Program-made: the position numbers and the translations under genes
The notes under the pieces: generated by a model
What the model was told of the DNA's origin: nothing
The model's database searches: none
Seen by the model: only the letters and a program-made list of their open reading frames with translations
Shown here: positions 1 to 9,241 of the stretch, piece after piece
Position numbering within the stretch: the stretch's first letter is position 1
How the letters are laid out: each line of letters begins with the position of its first letter
NCBI GenBank assembly: GCA_021775995.1
Contig: JAJFGS010000003.1
Location: 186,001-250,000, forward strand
Source: Alphaproteobacteria bacterium
Lineage (GTDB): Bacteria > Pseudomonadota > Alphaproteobacteria > Micavibrionales > Micavibrionaceae
Length of the DNA stretch: 64,000 nt
Reading direction: 5' to 3'

Positions 1-2
1 AT

Positions 3-137
3 GGTAATCGTGCTTCATTGGGTGAAGATCGTGATAAAACGCCTGTGTACCTTGCCCGTAATGCATGGGATTTAGATCGCGCGCAGTCTGACTGGAAAGA
101 TATTAAATTTTCTGAGGTTAGAGAACGCGGACGTTAA
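3..137 (+). CDS. C-terminal end of an unidentified protein (truncated by window start)
   Basis: Frame 3 is open from the window edge to TAA at 135-137: ...NRASLGEDRDKTPVYLARNAWDLDRAQSDWKDIKFSEVRERGR*. Confidence 0.5.
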   Translation, partial: GNRASLGEDRDKTPVYLARNAWDLDRAQSDWKDIKFSEVRERGR

Positions 138-370
138 TAATGTGGCGGTTTGTTGGCGCTGGCTTCATCGGAGACGTTAGTATGATCTTCTTGCCCCAAA
201 TCCTGTAGATTGTTTTCAATCTTATCCAATTTGATTTTCACGTATTGCTTAAGCGTATCAATTTCATTGCCTTGCTGGGTGACGATTTCATTTAATTCCT
301 GAATTTGTTTATCTTGATGAGCTATAAACTCCTGCATGTCTGCCAATTTTTCATCCATATCCGTTGTCAT
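134..370 (-). CDS. slyX: SlyX family protein
   Basis: 78 aa coiled-coil with SlyX-like pattern (AHQDKQIQELNEIVTQQGNEIDTL...) and terminal PPHY. Confidence 0.8.
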   Translation of the reverse strand: MTTDMDEKLADMQEFIAHQDKQIQELNEIVTQQGNEIDTLKQYVKIKLDKIENNLQDLGQEDHTNVSDEASANKPPHY

Positions 371-403
371 TATCTAATTCTCGTCCTTTTAGTGAAATCT
401 ATT

Positions 404-1411
404 TTAAGAAACAGCAGAGATGGGTTTGTTATGGGGAGGGTGATTTATAATTTTATCTTCTTCAATGTAACGGTCTGCATAAGATAAATACCATTGTGCA
501 ATTTCTGGCAGCGTTTCTTTTAAATCAATAGTTGGTTTCCATCCTAATTGAGTGATTTTATTCCAATTCACAGCATAACGCCCATCATTAAAAGGTCTGT
601 CTTTAACAAAGGTAATATATTTTTCTCTGCTTAGGCCAAAGAGATCACATAGAACTTCGGCAATTTCAATGTTTTGAAATTCTTGTGTTGTTCCAATGTT
701 ATAACATTCACCAATTTCACCTTTTTCATTTAATATTTTTAAAGCATTGGTGAAGTCACGCACGGCCAAAAAATGACGTTTGTGTTTACCAGTTCCATGC
801 ATTGTTAGCTTCTGATCTTGCATGAGCATGAGCATGAATTTTGGAATAATTTTTTCGGGGAATTGTCGTGTACCAAACATATTATTGGCACGAATCATGA
901 CAACAGGTAGTTTGAATGATTGCACAAAGCCATTAATGATCATTTCTGCCGCTGCTTTTGAAGCAGAGTAGGGGTTGGTGGGTTTTAAAATTGAACTTTC
1001 ATCAGCAGCGCCTTCGAGAATTTCACCATAAACTTCATCCGTACTAACATGAATAATGCGCGGTGTTTCTAAACGGCGGCATACTTCCATTAGGCAATGT
1101 GTGCCAACAACATTGGTTTGAGAAAATTCAAGAGAGTTGCTAAAAGAATGATCAACATGGCTTTCTGCTGCAGCATGGATAAGGAGGTCTGCTCCTTCCA
1201 AGGCACGTTCGCAGGTTTCAATGCTGCAAATGTCACCAACAATAAGATCAAAATTCTTTTTTTCAATATGATGCCTAATGTTGCGGATATCAGCCGCATA
1301 GGTCATTTTATCAAGGACAAGAATATTGGCGTCTGGATAACTCTCCATAAACTCATCAACGATATGAGAGCCAATAAATCCTGCGCCGCCTGTAATTACT
1401 ATTTTTTTCAT
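404..1411 (-). CDS. dTDP-glucose 4,6-dehydratase-like NAD-dependent epimerase/dehydratase
   Basis: GGAGFIGSHIVDEF Rossmann motif, STDEVYGEI, YSASKAAAE, SDR catalytic YxxxK; RmlB-like. Confidence 0.85.
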   Translation of the reverse strand: MKKIVITGGAGFIGSHIVDEFMESYPDANILVLDKMTYAADIRNIRHHIEKKNFDLIVGDICSIETCERALEGADLLIHAAAESHVDHSFSNSLEFSQTNVVGTHCLMEVCRRLETPRIIHVSTDEVYGEILEGAADESSILKPTNPYSASKAAAEMIINGFVQSFKLPVVMIRANNMFGTRQFPEKIIPKFMLMLMQDQKLTMHGTGKHKRHFLAVRDFTNALKILNEKGEIGECYNIGTTQEFQNIEIAEVLCDLFGLSREKYITFVKDRPFNDGRYAVNWNKITQLGWKPTIDLKETLPEIAQWYLSYADRYIEEDKIINHPPHNKPISAVS

Positions 1412-1412
1412 T

Positions 1413-1742
1413 TTATTGTTCTGACTTTACAATAAGGGCTAAGCTTGTCAAATTTGTCCCTTGTTTTGTTGGCCAAGGTAAATTTCCTAGAGGAAGAACC
1501 TTGATGGCTGAATTTTCACGGTTTATCCGTTGAAGTGCTTTGAATGGACCGTTTATAATGTTTTTATCAGGGTATAAAGCTTTATCATTAGGAAAAGAAT
1601 CACGCAATAAAATTATGCTTTGTTGAGCTTGTTGAAAGGGTCTAAAGAGGTCTTTACTGTAATTGTCTTTGTTAAAGTTGTCAGGAGGGATAAGGATATT
1701 ATTGTTTTTCTTTGATTTTTGTCTCAATCTATTACTTGTCAA
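1413..1742 (-). CDS. hypothetical protein
   Basis: 109 aa ORF ending 2 nt before the ATG of the dehydratase on the same strand; no recognised family. Confidence 0.4.
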   Translation of the reverse strand: MTSNRLRQKSKKNNNILIPPDNFNKDNYSKDLFRPFQQAQQSIILLRDSFPNDKALYPDKNIINGPFKALQRINRENSAIKVLPLGNLPWPTKQGTNLTSLALIVKSEQ

Positions 1743-1792
1743 AGTTTAGTATTTAGCTATAATCTGCCAAAATCTATGTGAAAGAATAATGT

Positions 1793-3169
1793 ATGTCTCA
1801 GAGCGCAAAAGCAATTAATACAAATCTACATAGCCCATTTAGTATTGAATCTCTTGAAGCAAAATTTTTAAATTCTGAGGCAAAAATAGCCGTTGTAGGG
1901 CTTGGTTACGTAGGCCTTCCATTAGTGTCTGCCTTACATGTTAAAGGGTTTGATATTACAGGGTTTGATATTGATCAAGATAGGGTAGACAATCTTAATA
2001 AAGGTAAATCGCCACTTAAACATATAGGTTCTGAACACATAAAGAGTCTTATTGAAAGTGGGCGTTTTAAGGCATCATCATCATTTGAGGAACTATCACA
2101 AGCGGACGCTGTTATTATTTGTGTTCCGACGCCGCTTACAAAACAGAGAGAGCCTGATTTAAAGTTTGTTATAGATACAATAATGGTTATTTCAAAGTAT
2201 ATCAAACTGGGTCAATTGATCACTTTGGAATCAACAACTTATCCAGGGACAACGACAGAGGTTATGAAGTCTTTAATAGAAAAAGAAACAGGTTTAGTTT
2301 GCGGTACAGATTTTTTTCTTGCTTATTCACCAGAGAGGGAAGACCCAGGTAATGATGGCTTCTCCGCTGGAAATACACCCAAAGTTGTTGGGGGAGATGG
2401 TTCTGACGCAATGCGCTTAGCTAAGGCATTGTATGGAAAAATTATTGATATTATAGTTCCTGTTTCATCGCCAGAAACAGCAGAGGCTGTTAAATTAACA
2501 GAAAATATTTTTCGTGCAGTTAATATAGCTTTAGTTAATGAATTAAAGGTTATTTACGAAAAGATGGGAATTGATATTTGGGAAGTAATCGATGCCGCAA
2601 AAACAAAACCTTTTGGTTTTATGCCGTTCTATCCAGGCCCTGGTTTGGGTGGGCATTGTATTCCTATTGATCCATTTTATTTAACTTGGAAGGCTAGAGA
2701 GTATGATGTAAATACACGCTTTATTGAGTTGGCAGGTGAGATTAATTTTAGTATGATCCGTTATGTAACAGACAATTTAGCAGAAGCGCTTAATGGGCAT
2801 GCTCAGAAAAGTGTAAAAGGGTCTAGAATTCTAATTTTAGGAATGGCATATAAACGAAATGTTGAAGATATGCGGGAAAGTCCTTCGTTAAAAATTTGGG
2901 AAAGATTAGAGGAGAAAGGCGCAAAAATAGATTATTTTGATCCCTATCTTCCTATTATACCTCAAACAAGAGAGCATAAATCTTTGCACGGTAAAGAATC
3001 AATTCAATTAAATGCAGAAAATTTGAAAAAATACGATGCCGTATTTGTAGCCACAGATCATGATAATGTTGATTATAATTTGATTGCCAAGGAGAGTGTT
3101 TTAATTATTGATAGCCGTAATGTTTTTGAACGCAAAGGTATTCAAGGCACGCATATTATAAAAACATAA
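1793..3169 (+). CDS. wbpA: UDP-N-acetyl-D-glucosamine 6-dehydrogenase (nucleotide sugar dehydrogenase, WbpA type)
   Basis: KIAVVGLGYVGLPLV, GGHCIPIDPFYLTWKAREY, followed by WbpB/D/E homologues. Confidence 0.9.
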   Translation: MSQSAKAINTNLHSPFSIESLEAKFLNSEAKIAVVGLGYVGLPLVSALHVKGFDITGFDIDQDRVDNLNKGKSPLKHIGSEHIKSLIESGRFKASSSFEELSQADAVIICVPTPLTKQREPDLKFVIDTIMVISKYIKLGQLITLESTTYPGTTTEVMKSLIEKETGLVCGTDFFLAYSPEREDPGNDGFSAGNTPKVVGGDGSDAMRLAKALYGKIIDIIVPVSSPETAEAVKLTENIFRAVNIALVNELKVIYEKMGIDIWEVIDAAKTKPFGFMPFYPGPGLGGHCIPIDPFYLTWKAREYDVNTRFIELAGEINFSMIRYVTDNLAEALNGHAQKSVKGSRILILGMAYKRNVEDMRESPSLKIWERLEEKGAKIDYFDPYLPIIPQTREHKSLHGKESIQLNAENLKKYDAVFVATDHDNVDYNLIAKESVLIIDSRNVFERKGIQGTHIIKT

Positions 3170-3177
3170 TTTATATA

Positions 3178-4149
3178 ATGGTTTTAGCAAATATTTCAGT
3201 AGTAGGTTGTGGGCATTGGGGTAAAAATTTAGTAAGAAATTTTTATGAACTAGGTGTGTTGCATTCTATATCTGATAATAATCTAAATACGGCAGAAACA
3301 ATATCCAAGCAATATTCTATTCCATCTTTATCATGGAAAAACATTTTAGAAAACACTTCGATTGAAGGTGTCGTTGTTGCCTCTCCAGCCCCTTACCATT
3401 ATGACTTAGCGCGCGCCGCTTTAGAATCAGGAAAAGATGTTTATATAGAGAAACCGATTACATTACAAAACGATCATGCAGAAATTTTGTGTGATTTAGC
3501 AAAAGAAAAAAACAGAATTCTGATGGTGGGGCATCTTTTGCAATATCATCCAGCTTTTATTGAGGCTAAGAATTTAGTCGAACAAGGTAAGTTGGGAAAA
3601 ATACATTATATTTATTCTAATCGTTTAAGTTTTGGTAAGGTGCGCCGCGAAGAAAATGTTTTGTGGAGCTTTGCACCACATGATGTGTCAATGATTTTAG
3701 CTTTGGCGGGTGGTGAGGTACCAAATTATGTTGACGCAACGGGAAGTGCCCAAACGCATGACGAAATTGAAGACTTTTCCATTGTTCATATGAGGTTTGC
3801 TAACGGTGTTGTGGCGCATATTAATGTGTCATGGATACACCCATTTAAAGAACAAAAATTAGTTATCATTGGTGATAAAGGAATGGCAGTTTTTGATGAT
3901 CAAAAAGACTGGTCAGAAAAATTAATGCTATATCCCCATCTTATTAATAGAGAACATGATATGCCTGAATTGCTTAAGGCAGATGGTATTGCAGTTGCGT
4001 TGGAACCGGGTGAACCATTACGTATGGAGTGCCAGCATTTTGTGAATTGTATAAAAACTCGTGAAAATCCACGTACAGATGGGGCAGAGGGGCTTCGTGT
4101 ATTAGATGTTTTAAACAAAGCTGAACAATCTATGAAGGAAAAATTATGA
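3178..4149 (+). CDS. wbpB: Gfo/Idh/MocA oxidoreductase, UDP-2-acetamido-2-deoxyglucuronate 3-dehydrogenase type
   Basis: GCGHWGKNLVRNF, EKPITL motif; position between wbpA- and wbpD-like genes. Confidence 0.85.
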   Translation: MVLANISVVGCGHWGKNLVRNFYELGVLHSISDNNLNTAETISKQYSIPSLSWKNILENTSIEGVVVASPAPYHYDLARAALESGKDVYIEKPITLQNDHAEILCDLAKEKNRILMVGHLLQYHPAFIEAKNLVEQGKLGKIHYIYSNRLSFGKVRREENVLWSFAPHDVSMILALAGGEVPNYVDATGSAQTHDEIEDFSIVHMRFANGVVAHINVSWIHPFKEQKLVIIGDKGMAVFDDQKDWSEKLMLYPHLINREHDMPELLKADGIAVALEPGEPLRMECQHFVNCIKTRENPRTDGAEGLRVLDVLNKAEQSMKEKL

Positions 4150-4715
4150 TTGAAGAGAAACCATATTTTAAACATGAGAGTGCCTATATAGATGAACCAT
4201 CAATTATTGGTAGGGGAACTAAAATTTGGCACTTTAGTCATATTTTGTCGGGTACAAGGATTGGTGAAAATGTAAATATTGGTCAAAATTGTGTGCTTGG
4301 TCCCGATGTGAATGTAGGAGATAATTGTAAAATTCAAAATAATATCTCTATTTATAAGGGGGTGACGTTAGAAGATGGAGTTTTTTGCGGACCTTCTTGT
4401 GTGTTTACAAATGTGAATAATCCCCGCGCAGAAATAGAACGAAAATCTGAGTTTTTAAATACGTTGGTGAAGCGTGGATCAACGATAGGGGCAAATGCAA
4501 CTATTGTTTGTGGTCATACATTGGGGGCGTATTGTTTTATTGCCGCAGGGGCTGTGGTTGCTAATGATGTTCCAGATCACGCGCTTATGGCTGGTGTTCC
4601 TGCTAAACGTATTGGTTGGATGAGTCACGCAGGGGCTAAATTAGATAAAGATTTGAAGTGCCCAATAGAAGGGCGTATTTATGAAGAAACACCAAACGGG
4701 CTTGCCGAAAAATAA
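4146..4715 (+). CDS. wbpD: UDP-2-acetamido-3-amino-2,3-dideoxyglucuronate N-acetyltransferase (left-handed beta-helix)
   Basis: Hexapeptide repeats, NVNIGQNCVLGPDVNVGDNCKIQNNISIYKGV; overlaps previous gene. Confidence 0.88.
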   Translation: MIEEKPYFKHESAYIDEPSIIGRGTKIWHFSHILSGTRIGENVNIGQNCVLGPDVNVGDNCKIQNNISIYKGVTLEDGVFCGPSCVFTNVNNPRAEIERKSEFLNTLVKRGSTIGANATIVCGHTLGAYCFIAAGAVVANDVPDHALMAGVPAKRIGWMSHAGAKLDKDLKCPIEGRIYEETPNGLAEK

Positions 4716-4732
4716 TTAGAGAAAAAAATAAC

Positions 4733-5896
4733 ATGGTTAATGCAGCAAACAAATTTCCAACAAAAACTTTCAGTATTCCTTTTATAGATTTAGACGCACA
4801 ACGTCGTCATATTGGGGAGCAAATGGATCAAGCTATTTTAAGGGCTGTGCATGAAGGTAAATACATTATGGGTCCACAGGTTCATGAGTTGGAAAAGCAA
4901 TTAAGCGCTTTTTGTGGGGCTAAGCACAGTATTTCTTGTTCAAATGGAACAGACGCATTGGCATTGATTTTACGGGCAAAAGGCGTGTGCCCTGGCCAGG
5001 CTGTTTTTGTACCGTCATTTACTTTTGTTGCAACTGCGGAGATTATTGCTTGGGTTGGTGCGACAGCTTTCTTTGTTGATGTTGAAGAAGATAGTTTCAA
5101 TATGGATCCTGCTTCATTAGAACAAGCTATTAAAGATGCAACGGAGCAAGGATTAATACCATCTGGTGTTATTGCTGTTGATTTGTTTGGGCAGCCAGCA
5201 GATTATGCTAAGATTGAAAAATTGGCAGATGCCAATGATATGTGGGTGATGGCTGATGCTGCACAAAGTTTTGGCGCATCACGTGATGGTAAAGCGGTTG
5301 GAAAATTGGGAATGGCTACATCAACTAGTTTCTTTCCTGCAAAGCCTTTGGGTTGTTATGGCGATGGTGGCGCAGTCTTTACAGATGATGATGAACTTGC
5401 AGATATCATAAAAAGCTTGCGCGTTCATGGTAAGGGCAGTGATAAATACGACAATGTTCGCATTGGTATGAATGGACGTTTGGATACGGTGCAGGCTGCT
5501 ATTCTTATAGAAAAATTGAAAGTCTTTCCGCAGGAGCTCATCGATCGTCAAAAAATCGCAATGCGTTATAATAATGCGCTTAAAGATGTTATAAAAGTGC
5601 CTGAGTTAATGGGTAATGTGACAAGCGCATGGGCGCAATATACTTTGATATTGCCAAGTGATATGGATCGCAATGTTTTTGCTACACAATGCAAAGAGGC
5701 AGGTGTTCCGACAGCAGTTTATTACCCAATTCCGCTTTCGCAGCAAAAAGCATATAAGTATTATCCAACTGTTAAGGGTGGCACACTCATCTCAGAAAAA
5801 TTGTCCCAGTCAGTTATAAGCTTGCCGATGCATCCTTATTTAGAAGAAGGTATGCAAGACTATATTATTGACGTTGTAAAAAAATCAATATCTTAA
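4733..5896 (+). CDS. wbpE: DegT/DnrJ/EryC1/StrS aminotransferase, WbpE type
   Basis: SCSNGTDALALILRA, PxFTFVATAEII, DAAQSFGAS, SFFPAKPLGCYGDGGA. Confidence 0.88.
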   Translation: MVNAANKFPTKTFSIPFIDLDAQRRHIGEQMDQAILRAVHEGKYIMGPQVHELEKQLSAFCGAKHSISCSNGTDALALILRAKGVCPGQAVFVPSFTFVATAEIIAWVGATAFFVDVEEDSFNMDPASLEQAIKDATEQGLIPSGVIAVDLFGQPADYAKIEKLADANDMWVMADAAQSFGASRDGKAVGKLGMATSTSFFPAKPLGCYGDGGAVFTDDDELADIIKSLRVHGKGSDKYDNVRIGMNGRLDTVQAAILIEKLKVFPQELIDRQKIAMRYNNALKDVIKVPELMGNVTSAWAQYTLILPSDMDRNVFATQCKEAGVPTAVYYPIPLSQQKAYKYYPTVKGGTLISEKLSQSVISLPMHPYLEEGMQDYIIDVVKKSIS

Positions 5897-6993
5897 AATA
5901 TTTTTACTATTTCATTAGCAATTGCCATAGAGGCGGTGAGGCCTGGGCTCTCAATACCATAAAGATTAACCAGTCCTTTTATGCCGTGCTGTTTTTTATC
6001 CTGTATTATAAAGTCGCCATCGGGCATATTGGGACCAGAAATTTTAGGTCTTATACCAGCGTAAGCAGGAAATAAATCACGAGTTTTAATATCTGGCCAA
6101 AAGCGTGCTATAGAATCATAAAAGTTTTTTGAACGTTCAGAATTTACTTTATAATCAAGACTGCCATTATCATCAAGCCATTCAACATCAGGGCCAAATA
6201 GGCTTTCGCCACCAAGGTTCATTGTAAAATGTACGCCCAAACCACCTTGAACAGGCACAGGGTAAATTAGTCTTGAAAATGGAATAGCACCTGTTACGCC
6301 AAAATAGTTTCCTTTTGCCAAATATTGTTTTGGAATTAAATTTTTATCAAACCCTTCAATTTTATTGGCAATATTTTGAGCGTTTAATCCCGCAGCATTA
6401 ATTAACGTATTGACTTGTGTTTTATTTCCATCCGATAGAGTGACATAGATAGTTCCTGTTGCAACTTCAATTTTTTCAATTTGGTTGTCATAGGCAATAA
6501 GGCCATTCTGAGATTCTATATCAACAATAAATTCTTGCATGAGGTGATGTACGTCTACAATACCTGTTGAAGGGGAATGTAAGGCGGCGTGACAGGTTAA
6601 GGCTGGTTCAAGAGCTATAGCTTCTTGCTTTTTTATAATACGTAAATCAGTGACACCATTTAAGACCGCTTTTTGTTTAATTGCTTCTAATTTTGGGATT
6701 TCATCTTCTGTACAGGCAACAATAAGTTTTGTACAATTTTTATAGGGGACATTTCTTTCTTTGACATATTCATGCAATCTTTTCTTTCCTTCTACACACA
6801 AACGCGCCTTGTTTGAGCCTTGCGGGTAGTAAATTCCTGCGTGAAGAACACCAGAATTCCGTGCGCTGGTCATTGAGCCAGGAATTTTTTCTCTTTCGGC
6901 CACAATAACTTCACGATTATTGAAGGAAAAAGCACGAGCTATGGCCAATCCCACAACCCCAGCTCCAATCACAAGAACGTCAATTTTTCCCAT
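5893..6993 (-). CDS. FAD-dependent oxidoreductase, L-2-hydroxyglutarate oxidase (LhgO)-like
   Basis: VLVIGAGVVGLAIARAF, SARNSGVLHAGIYYPQGSNKARLCVEGK, NLYGIESPGLTASMAIA. Confidence 0.85.
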   Translation of the reverse strand: MGKIDVLVIGAGVVGLAIARAFSFNNREVIVAEREKIPGSMTSARNSGVLHAGIYYPQGSNKARLCVEGKKRLHEYVKERNVPYKNCTKLIVACTEDEIPKLEAIKQKAVLNGVTDLRIIKKQEAIALEPALTCHAALHSPSTGIVDVHHLMQEFIVDIESQNGLIAYDNQIEKIEVATGTIYVTLSDGNKTQVNTLINAAGLNAQNIANKIEGFDKNLIPKQYLAKGNYFGVTGAIPFSRLIYPVPVQGGLGVHFTMNLGGESLFGPDVEWLDDNGSLDYKVNSERSKNFYDSIARFWPDIKTRDLFPAYAGIRPKISGPNMPDGDFIIQDKKQHGIKGLVNLYGIESPGLTASMAIANEIVKIF

Positions 6994-7077
6994 AGTTTAC
7001 GCCTATCGCCACTTGCAAAAATACCCACGATCTCTATGATCGCAACTGAATTGAAATGATAAGTTACAGGAGTTTTG

Positions 7078-8073
7078 ATGAACTTAAAAGGTAAGAACAT
7101 CCTTGTTATTGGCGGGGCTGGATTTATTGGAAGTCACGTGGTTGAAGAATTATTGAAAACAGACGTCGCCAAGGTTGTCGTTTATGATAATTTTGCTCGT
7201 GGAAAAATGAGTAATGTTGAACATAACTTTAAAGATGAGCGTTGTACATTATATCCAAATGGTGGAGATATTCGTGAAATAGATGTTTTAAATGACGCTA
7301 TGAAAGGAATGGATGGTGTTGTTCATTTGGCAGCCATGTGGTTACTGCATTGTAAGGATTATCCACGCACAGCCTTTAACGTGAATATTGAGGGCACTTT
7401 TAATGTGCTGGAGGCCTGCGTTAATAATAATATTGAGCGTTTGGTTTATTCTTCATCTGCTTCTGTTTACGGCGATGCATTGCAAGTGCCAATGACAGAA
7501 GATCATCCGTACAATAACCGTAATTTTTACGGTGCAACAAAAATTTCATGTGAAGCCATGTGCCATGCTTTTCATGATCGATATGGTTTAAGTTATGCCA
7601 GTTTGCGTTACATGAACGTTTATGGTCCGCACCAAGATCAGACAGCTGCCTATACAGGTGTTATTCCTATTATGTTGAATAAGGTAGAAGCTGGCGAAGC
7701 GCCACAAATTAATGGTGATGGAACGCAAGCGTATGATTTTATTTCTGTTTATGATGTTGCGCGTTGTAATGTTCTGGCACTTCAATCAGAAGTAACGGAT
7801 GAAAATTATAATGTGGGTACAGGAGTTCAAACGACTATTAAAGAGCTTTGTGATACGATTTTAAAGATGAAAACTTCAATTTTAGAAGTTCAATATCATC
7901 CTTATAGTGAAGATGACGCGCGTCGGATGGTTCAAAACCGTATAGGGTGTCCTAAAAAAGCAGAAAAAGATTTAGGATTTAAATATGAGATTGATTTGCG
8001 CGAAGGGTTACAACGCTTGATCGATTGGCGTATTGCAAACGGGATTGATGTTGATGCAAAAAAAGCAGCTTGA
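7078..8073 (+). CDS. NAD-dependent epimerase/dehydratase
   Basis: VIGGAGFIGSHVVEEL, SSSASVYGD, FYGATKISCEAM; ATG at 7078 preferred over TTG at 7075. Confidence 0.85.
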   Translation: MNLKGKNILVIGGAGFIGSHVVEELLKTDVAKVVVYDNFARGKMSNVEHNFKDERCTLYPNGGDIREIDVLNDAMKGMDGVVHLAAMWLLHCKDYPRTAFNVNIEGTFNVLEACVNNNIERLVYSSSASVYGDALQVPMTEDHPYNNRNFYGATKISCEAMCHAFHDRYGLSYASLRYMNVYGPHQDQTAAYTGVIPIMLNKVEAGEAPQINGDGTQAYDFISVYDVARCNVLALQSEVTDENYNVGTGVQTTIKELCDTILKMKTSILEVQYHPYSEDDARRMVQNRIGCPKKAEKDLGFKYEIDLREGLQRLIDWRIANGIDVDAKKAA

Positions 8074-9241
8074 AGAAATCAACGATGCAAAGCGTAATAT
8101 AGCTATTTCGCTTCCGGTTACTGGCGAAGAAGAGTGGCAGGCAATGCGTGACCCAATTATGAGTGGTTGGGTTACCCAAGGTCCCAAAGTTGCAGAATTT
8201 GAAAAAGAATTTGCAAAACGTCATAAAGTTAATCACGCATTGGCGGTAACGTCTTGTACAACAGGTCTGCATTTGGCCTTGGCAGGGATGGGTGTTGGTG
8301 GGGGTGATGAAGTCATTGTTCCCGCCTTTACATGGGTGGCAACGGCTAATGTTGTTTTATATTGTGGCGCAACACCTATCTTTGTCGATATTGACCCGAA
8401 GACACATAATATTGATATTTCTCAAATATCTGAAAAAATTACAGATAGAACGAAGGCTATTATTGTTGTTCACCTGTTTGGTTTATGTGTTGATATGGAC
8501 GCGTTAAAAAATGAGTTGCCCGATCATGTGAAAATTGTAGAAGATGCGGCTTGCGCTTCAGGAGCAGATTGGCAAGGACAACCTGCCGGGTCATTGGGTC
8601 ATGTAGCAGCGTTTTCATTTCATCCACGTAAGTCTATCACAACGGGTGAAGGCGGAATGGTGACAACTAATGACGTTCAGTTGGCGGAGAAAATGAATCA
8701 AATGCGTAACCATGGGGCAGTTTTTTCAGAGGAGCAACGGCATCATGGTCCTCGTCCGTACTTGCTACCTGATTTTGACTTGCTTGGTTTTAATTACCGT
8801 ATGACGGATATGCAAGGAGCGATGGGCCTTGTACAACTGTCTAAATTGGATGGCTTTATCAATGAACGTGCGCAATGGGCTGCTTATTATTGTGAAGCAT
8901 TAAAACATATAAAATGGCTTACGCTACCAAAGCCGCATTCAAATAGCCGCCATGGTTGGCAAGCTTATGTTACGCATATTGATCCTGATGACGCACCATT
9001 TTTGCGTAATGATATTATGAAGAGGTTGCAAGATAGAGGTATTGCAACACGTCCAGGTACACATGCTCTTCATATGTTAGGGTATTATGTTGATCGTTAT
9101 GGTTTTGTTCCTGAAGACTTTCCTGGTGCGCAATTTTGTAATAACAATACAATGGCTATCCCTCTTCATAATCGAATGAATAAAGATGATTTTGATTATA
9201 TTATTGCAGCACTTAAGGAGATAGATGCATGTGCGGTATAG
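8051..9241 (+). CDS. DegT/DnrJ/EryC1/StrS family aminotransferase
   Basis: TSCTTGLHLALAGMGVGGGDEVIVPAFTWVATANV, EDAACASGA, SFHPRKSITTGEGGM; start codon approximate (ORF opens at 8033). Confidence 0.85.
   Translation: MMQKKQLEEINDAKRNIAISLPVTGEEEWQAMRDPIMSGWVTQGPKVAEFEKEFAKRHKVNHALAVTSCTTGLHLALAGMGVGGGDEVIVPAFTWVATANVVLYCGATPIFVDIDPKTHNIDISQISEKITDRTKAIIVVHLFGLCVDMDALKNELPDHVKIVEDAACASGADWQGQPAGSLGHVAAFSFHPRKSITTGEGGMVTTNDVQLAEKMNQMRNHGAVFSEEQRHHGPRPYLLPDFDLLGFNYRMTDMQGAMGLVQLSKLDGFINERAQWAAYYCEALKHIKWLTLPKPHSNSRHGWQAYVTHIDPDDAPFLRNDIMKRLQDRGIATRPGTHALHMLGYYVDRYGFVPEDFPGAQFCNNNTMAIPLHNRMNKDDFDYIIAALKEIDACAV

Noticed and set aside
1097-1435. 112-aa plus-strand ORF antisense to the dTDP-glucose dehydratase
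   Set aside because: Fully overlaps a strongly supported gene on the other strand; no family resemblance.
2074-2085. catcatcatca run
   Set aside because: Ordinary coding sequence (Ser/His codons) in wbpA, not a tandem repeat or CRISPR.
7049-7063. Small inverted repeat cgatc-tctat-gatcg upstream of the epimerase gene
   Set aside because: Only 5-bp arms and no T-run or known operator match; could be chance.
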